DNA of 64,000 nt from NCBI GenBank assembly GCA_022818135.1, contig JAFMSR010000008.1, positions 29,534,613 to 29,598,612 on the forward strand, written 5' to 3'. Source of the stretch: Saxidomus purpurata. Its lineage: Eukaryota > Mollusca > Bivalvia > Venerida > Veneridae. The notes under the pieces were generated by a model. That model did no database searches. It was not told where the DNA came from and saw only the letters and a program-made list of their open reading frames with translations. Below are positions 57,796-64,000 of this stretch, one piece after another. Each line of letters starts with the position of its first letter. Position 1 is the stretch's first letter. A program made the translations under genes and the position numbers.

Positions 57796-60126
57796 AAAAC
57801 CCTGACCGTAAAGAGTACGAATCGCTCCAAAACACAATTTTGTATGACGCGTGCGTATGAACTTACAATCTACTATGATCATAATATTCCTCTGGTATTT
57901 CAATATAATTAAAAGCAAAGTGATAAAAAAGTATTATTTTCAACTTTGCGGAATGAACACAAGATGGATTGTGTGTCCATTTCAGATCGAGAAATAAGCA
58001 ATAGAGTCATTCAGTGTATTAACCCGAATAGATACCGTTAGATATAGTGAAACATAATGAAGGGAATATCCGCCAGGCCATGCCAGTGCATGCTTAGTGA
58101 AAAATGACAATTGCATATTGGATTCTTACATTTGTAATGCAAGAATATCAACTTATTTGTTCTTTGTCTATGTTGTTTGTGTTGTTTTTATCCATACTAA
58201 TGAAACATTTGAACATGCATGGTGTTTTATGAGTACTGCCTCTACCAACATAACAAGTATCTTAATTATTTCCTGCCTTGTCAGTTCTTCTACTGTATGA
58301 AAGTTATCCTCAATATTCTGTTTTGATTTATTTTATGAGTGTATGTTTTACTTAATTTGGAGTTTATCAAAAACATTCTATGTTGCATAAATTTTCGTAT
58401 TTTTTTTTCAAATAACAATTTTGACATCTTCGTAAATATACAAGACAATGTGTCTTTGTTGAATTACCCGCAAACAACCTCACAATAGAAAATAAGACAA
58501 TAAAGGTAAATGCTGATACTGCCAGAAAGAACAAACCAAGCAATTAGGCAGATGTCATAAAGCATTCTGCATGTTCAAACTTATCATAATAATGAATTAC
58601 AAGCAGCACTTAAACACATATGAAAGTTTTAATTCTTGAATTTCAAATATAACTAGCTAATAGGTAGTTGTCATAGAGCATCATGCATGTAAAACGTATC
58701 ATTAACATGTATTAGAACAACACTCACACTCTTTGAAATTGAAATTCTTGCATTATAAAGGCAAAATGCAATTTTCACTCTGAACTAAGCACGTAATGGC
58801 ATGGCCTGGTTGATATTTCCTGCCATAAAATCCAAATGAAAGCAGTATCTTAAAAAATATTTATATTCGCTTCACTATGCAAAATATAATGTCAGAATAC
58901 AATATGATTACATAATCAGTATATTTAGACAAATAAAGATCCAGAAATTAACTTAAATAACTTAAGATAATTATTCTTTCTCCGTTTATCAATATCTAGA
59001 AAAAACGGATGTCTCTCTCGCCATAAAAATGATCATTTATTTGACGTATTTACCGGTCATAAATTCATTGTCAGAATCGGAAAACATTAACGATTTAACG
59101 TCTTGGGTTCACTTCTCAAACAGACATCAATGGATTTCCTTTTGACAAATAATCAAAACAAAAACTTAACACGAAGGACATTTGTGAAAAATGCAATTTA
59201 TAAAATCTAACTGGATGGGAAATTATTGGCATCGCTGTCGATACTTATTACTAAGTAATCACTTAATTCACGTACACGGAGATGTTGCAATATTGGGATA
59301 ATAGCACTTTGTTCATAATGGGAAAACCCAGACACACTGACAGCCGTTTGTGCTTTTATGATATGAAGACTTTTGAACTTGTTTATCAAAACAGTAAAGG
59401 GCACTCTTATATCCACGCAAAATCAGGACATAAAATACAAGTCAAAGTCGCCTACATGTCATTCCAAACAAATAAATTATGATTCAAGGCAAGTTTTCAT
59501 ACGACATTATAGTTATATAAAATTCTTTCTCCTTATTAGAATATAAGGATTAATTAATAGCATACACTTATATTGGCAAGCTATCATTATGCAACATCCA
59601 GAACTGTTTCATGTAACATCGAATATAATATGTAAGCACCTAAAGGTCCAAACATTATACGTTTAATACTGATATCCGTTTAATACTGATATCATCATAT
59701 TCTGCTAAGGATTTAGTAGTTATTGTTTTCGTTTATTTCCAGCGTATTCATATTCAAATCAAATGTGATATGTAACAATGTTGACATCATCACATAACAT
59801 AAAGTAATTTAAAAATGAATGTAAGATACATGGTCATCAGATAAGATTGCAAAGAAGCATATCTTTTAAGTGTAGCCTTAAATGTACAACAAATTCACCT
59901 TTAATCATAGAACATAATGCAGTGTCTACATTTTCAGCTCTCAGTAATAATTCTTAAAAAGTTTTAAATACCGGCAAATAACGCATGATTAAAGGCATAT
60001 CTTGAAGTAAATAGCTTATAACTGCGAAACTACGTGGTAGATCAACTAAGGTAGTGAGTAATCATACCCTAACAGGCTTACAATTATTACCAGCAAAAAA
60101 GGTACATGTATAGTGACTCTATATAA

Positions 60127-60745
60127 CCTTTGGACACCGGCATATTTTGTTACACACTCGACAGACATGCATGCGTTTTTGTAAACACTGTACATCACGT
60201 TTTGGCTACTTTCGGTTTACTGCGCGTGTTGTATACGTCAGCAAATAGATTGAGCTGTAACATGAAAGTAAAATTTCCATTGGCCCACCTACAGAGGTCA
60301 CGCGCAGGGGTCACCCTGCCTGCTAACCTGCGCATGGACTTCTTTTTTTTTTTTTTTTTTTTTTTTTTTGCTAACGGGAGGTCAATTTCAAGCGTTCTCA
60401 TAAGATGTCAATATACCTAGGTTTGAGTACGACATGTCTGCTTTATGTCTGTGAAAAAATATTTGCACGCGCTCAAAACACTATCCCACAGGGGCCTGTA
60501 CGCGAACGTTAGTAAAATGAAAATTTTCAAAGCTGGTAAAATTGTGTCCAAGGTCATTTTCAAGGTCGTCTAAAAGTGTCAGCATTTGCCTCGGACGTCT
60601 GAGTTTTCAACAGTCAGGAGCTGTCGGCATAGCCTTTAAATTCATACAGACAAAACGTGTTCCATACGGTCACTGTCACTTCTATGGAAGGCCAAACCTG
60701 TCTTAACCCGCGTATACGTTTTATTACGTTACAGGTGTTCAAAGG
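60127..60745. mobile_element. 619-bp insertion with short inverted termini
   Basis: Termini 'cctttggacacc' (60127) and the complement of 'cctttgaacacc' (ending 60745). Flanks 'atataa' and 'atatgaa' look like an imperfect target duplication. Duplication copy 1 has the empty site near 51646-51660 ('acatgtgaactc'). The insert has a 28-base T run at about 60342-60369 and GC-richer sequence than its surroundings. No gene recognised. Confidence 0.65.
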
Positions 60746-61811
60746 ATATGAACTTTGGATTCAGATAATTAAAGACTTTGTTTGAATTATGCTAATTGTT
60801 CTTGCCTGCCTTAACTATAAACCGATATTAGAAAACGGAGACAGATATTAAGCAATTAAAAGAAGATGAAAAGCTGTCACAAACGTTACCCAGATGTTAA
60901 GTTAGCTATAAATCAAACCAGCATGCGCTGCTAGAAGCCTGAATTAAACAAAGCCCTGTCAATGACAATGTTCAATAACATTTACTGCATTAGCATTGGC
61001 AACTAATTTCCAAAATACATAAATGCTGAAGTATAGTAAAAGAACATACTAGCGTAAACGCTCACATTGTTAAAAGTAAAAACGAAAGTTTTAAAAACGT
61101 CAGAATGTAAACTTTTGGTTAAGTAAGGTTGAAGTTTAACTATTCAATTACGATATGTCGTTCGTATTATAACACGTCATATTTATGGTGCATGTTCCAA
61201 ATTAGAATTATTTGCCATGAAGATCGCTAGTATATCAACATCTACAGACTAATTTCTAAATGTATTTTGATGATAAAATGCATTATGACTCAAACTTCTG
61301 TTTGAATATCGCATCGGTTAACAAATGAAAGCAAACGTTGTGACCACATATTCCGAAATAACTGAAATGCCGTCATGACCTATTTGTAGGGTCTTGGCAA
61401 ATTCACCAGGGTCGGCCGGGAATTTAAAAAGTATAAGGAAAAAACACATATTTTATGTGTACCGAGAAAGAAATGTCACATTAGGTCACAACTAAGAATA
61501 CTACCTACACGAGAGTGCAAATAATTCTACGACAAAACATTACCTCGGTGTAAATGAGTCAGGTTGATTAATGCTGAAATGTTGTCGTATTTGTTATAAA
61601 GATAGAGGATAAGCTGTCGTTTTTGTCTTCTAGCGTTAACACGTTTAAAAGAACCAATCATTATAAACATAAATGTGCATTTTCAGAAACATAAAAATAT
61701 TGGTTCATTAAGTTTATAGTTATTGTCTCTGTTCACAAACATCATGACCGTGTATGTTAAACACAGAACATAGGATCTGTTTGGCAAGAATGACCTGTAA
61801 CTGTCTTTTAA

Positions 61812-62147
61812 AGCTGCTCGCTCTCAGTCACCGTTGAAAAAAAATATTACATAAATATAAAACTAAAGGCTAGAATCAAAATATAAGCAAAAATCTAGGC
61901 AGGAATTTGCAGAAATCGATTGAAAATGTCAGTTACACGGCACCGCTACACTATATAGTTATATTGAAATTTCAAAAGCGTTTGTAACGCTTTAGAATTT
62001 GGTAGTTATTTCTTTTTTTAAATTCAGAGATAAATGTTACAGGAATTTATACTGGAGCCTTTTTGTATGACCATATTTTCTCAAATACGTTATTTACATA
62101 CAGTTTGAAGAACATATTTTGTTACCAAAATCTGGGCGCGAGCAGCT
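61812..62147. mobile_element. 336-bp MITE with exact TTAA target duplication
   Basis: Termini 'agctgctcgc' at 61812 and 'gcgagcagct' ending 62147, flanked on both sides by TTAA (61808-61811 and 62148-62151). The paralogous empty site in duplication copy 1 is 'ccttttaagat' with a single TTAA at 52668-52671. This gives direct evidence for insertion into and duplication of TTAA. Confidence 0.88.
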
Positions 62148-63033
62148 TTAAGATTCACGTCAGTCATAGGTTATCACAGTAACTTAATATGTGCTTTAGG
62201 TCCTCCTTTGTGTTGTTAATGGAGTAGTAAAGTAAATGACTTCAGACGTACAGAATGTGGTTTGCTATATTTGGACATAAACATTTTACTGCGGCAATTC
62301 AACATGAAACGCTAAAAATACTGAATGAATTGGGAATAAATGGCTTGTACCAAGTTGAACATGAAAACATAAAGTGACGCTTCTTGGACAAATAATGGAT
62401 CTGAGTTCGACAATTAACAACTCAATCGTATTTCCATATAAAATCGTCGCTTAAAGTACACAAAACTTGAAATCTTCTATGATAATAAGATATTATTTCC
62501 ACTGGTATGTTTATGAGTTCTTCACTCTGAGCCTTTGGGGAGTATCATTTGTAATAGAAATGGAATTCCTTTTTTTGATACGATACTAAAATACATATCT
62601 AGACATTTCTGGATTGCGCAATCTTCTTTCTTCAACGCTCGTTTGAAATATCTCGCACATGATTTGAAGGTAGACATCTTAATATAGTCTACAACAATAT
62701 TTGTGATTTGTTGGTAAGAAATTTACTTATTAAAGTCCTGTTATAAACTTTATAGTTTTCTCAAATTTTGATAGCTGACGTCTTGGCAAAACTATTGAAG
62801 TGGTTAAAAATACTTTGCTAGATATTGCAGATTTGTTTGAATGGTCTATCTACATAATTTGTACGAAAATAAGTTTCATGTAAGGAACTCTGTAAATATT
62901 TTCCCCGCCAGACAAATCATTCCAAGAAGAAGTTTCTAAATCAAAGTTATCATGTCTCTTGACTGTGCCAAAGTATTTAACATGATGCCAAATATACTTG
63001 GTGAGCTTGTACTGAAATGTATATCGGCCATTC

Positions 63034-63570
63034 GCATGTGTTGCGCCCACTTTGTAAAGCGTATCAGTTAAAAACAATTGAATCATTGCAGCATATACAT
63101 ACTGATTTAAGTATTAAGCCATTCAATATGCAGAGCAAAGTCATCAAGTGCCGTTTAGTGTATTTCAAAATTTAAACAGTTTCATGGTGTGCGTACAGTA
63201 ACGATTGCATATATACACATACATATTATCATTGCAGTCTTTATAGTCTGACTAGAAGTGTTCATGGGTCGGCCAGGACAATAAACTATCTATTTCTTCT
63301 TCATATATCGGGAAAGTTATTTTGCGTTCATTCCAAAACAAAATAGTCGTATACAGTAAAGCATGGTTTCGAAGCGTGAATACTCGCAGCTATATTAAAG
63401 AGCACTGCAATTAACATACATGTATTTGTCCAAAGACACTGTGAGATTTTATATAGACACAATGAGGTATCCTATTTTAAGGTATACAGTGGCGCCTGCG
63501 TGTGGGTTCCCCGTGCACACGGTTTCTTTCGCGTGCAACACGAACGCTACACGCTTCACGGTTCCACTCG
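63034..63570. other. No gene recognised
   Basis: From about 63490 base composition shifts to more G and C over some 180 bases, leading into the CCAAT-box cluster. Confidence 0.4.
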
Positions 63571-63574
63571 ATTA

Positions 63575-63678
63575 ACCGTGTAGCCAATCAGAACTATGAA
63601 TAAAACGTGTATCGTGCAGAACCGGGTATAACCGTGCAGCCAATCAAATAAGCACACTAACCGTGCAGCCAATCAACA
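63575..63678 (+). promoter_or_regulatory. Cluster of three CCAAT boxes (NF-Y type)
   Basis: Three copies of 'aaccgtgNagccaatca', with CCAAT at 63584-63588, 63640-63644 and 63669-63673. The context AGCCAATCA matches the NF-Y consensus well. Spacings of 56 and 29 bp are in the range seen in proximal promoters. The cluster ends about 25 bases before an ATG with an open exon. Confidence 0.45.
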
Positions 63679-63698
63679 TCGAGATGATGTAGTCGGAC

Positions 63699-63775
63699 AT
63701 GTCAGGCAGATACAAATATGATTTACATCTGACAACGATTATATTTGATAAAGTATGCCGAACTAAATGCCTTTG
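63699..63775 (+). CDS. Possible first coding exon, function unknown
   Basis: ATG at 63699, then 25 codons plus two bases, ending at a consensus donor (TTTG-gtaagaattgg). The start reads MSGRYKYDLHLT and is neither a signal peptide nor a motif I know. The position directly after three CCAAT boxes and the good donor are the support. Downstream exons would lie beyond the window. The minus-strand frame over 63644-63838 overlaps it and has no such signals. Confidence 0.35.
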
Positions 63776-64000
63776 GTAAGAATTGGTAAGTGCTTCGGCA
63801 AATATATTCCATCTGTCTTGCAAAACAGAATAAATCAAGTGATGACATTGCTACATCTTTATAAAAGGCTACCAGTCACCTGGTCACCTCGTACCTTAGT
63901 CAACTCGTACCTTAGGAGAGTAAAGGAAAGTCTGTGTATACGTACATTTTATAAATTTCACTTAGATTTTCAAATGATAATTCTCATAACTATATATATA

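Larger units (their letters stand above)
55348..63033 (+). repeat. Large direct duplication, copy 2
   Basis: Partner of 47495-53333; see there for anchors. It is about 1.85 kb longer, explained mainly by three insertions: about 56880-57795, 60127-60745 and 61812-62147, partly offset by small deletions. Copy 1 keeps the uninterrupted state at each site, which polarises them as insertions here. Confidence 0.85.

Overview
This is an animal nuclear genome window, most likely from a bivalve mollusc. It is AT-rich and intron-rich. It carries an invertebrate-type Toll-like receptor, a multi-exon Cys-rich/PPxY membrane-protein gene of a kind common in bivalves, and tandem repeats built on 'tcaaggtcac'- and 'gtccgtccgtc'-type units that I associate with clam genomes. 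The species cannot be told from the sequence alone. Two N runs of exactly 500 bases (13799-14298 and 46309-46808) are fixed-size scaffold gaps.

Layout. 1-5.2 kb: mostly non-coding, with a doubtful two-exon gene at 1732-2307 and a tandem repeat at 3.5-4.0 kb. 5.5-12.6 kb, minus strand: a complete five-exon gene for a 179-residue CYYR1/Shisa-like membrane protein, rebuilt from splice sites and phases. Its last intron contains a 2.4 kb foldback-like element (5851-8273) whose arms are arrays of 21-bp repeats grouped in sevens (147 bp). 13.6-24 kb: a tRNA-derived SINE, two decayed minus-strand coding relics (one with a chromodomain-like segment, one of an envelope/F-like glycoprotein family), a 910-bp transposon flanked by TTAA, and a second foldback-like structure. 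24.8-28.5 kb: a signal-peptide first exon (minus), two tandem arrays, and a plausible last exon (plus). 33.4-46.3 kb: a Toll-like receptor gene broken by one frameshift, lying between two nearly identical inverted copies of a segment of about 1.9 kb. The interval between them also holds several palindromic elements and short repeats. 47.5-63.0 kb: an old direct duplication (5.8 kb and 7.7 kb). Comparing its copies gives empty and filled insertion sites for several small transposons. 63.5-63.8 kb: three CCAAT boxes just upstream of a plausible first exon.

The coding content is small: one convincing intact gene, one Toll-like receptor that is either a pseudogene or hit by an assembly indel, and a few single exons. 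No operons, CRISPR arrays, rRNA genes or intact tRNA genes are seen. The novelty is in repeat architecture, chiefly the 21 x 7 bp foldback element, the inverted duplication around the receptor, and the TTAA-targeting small elements.
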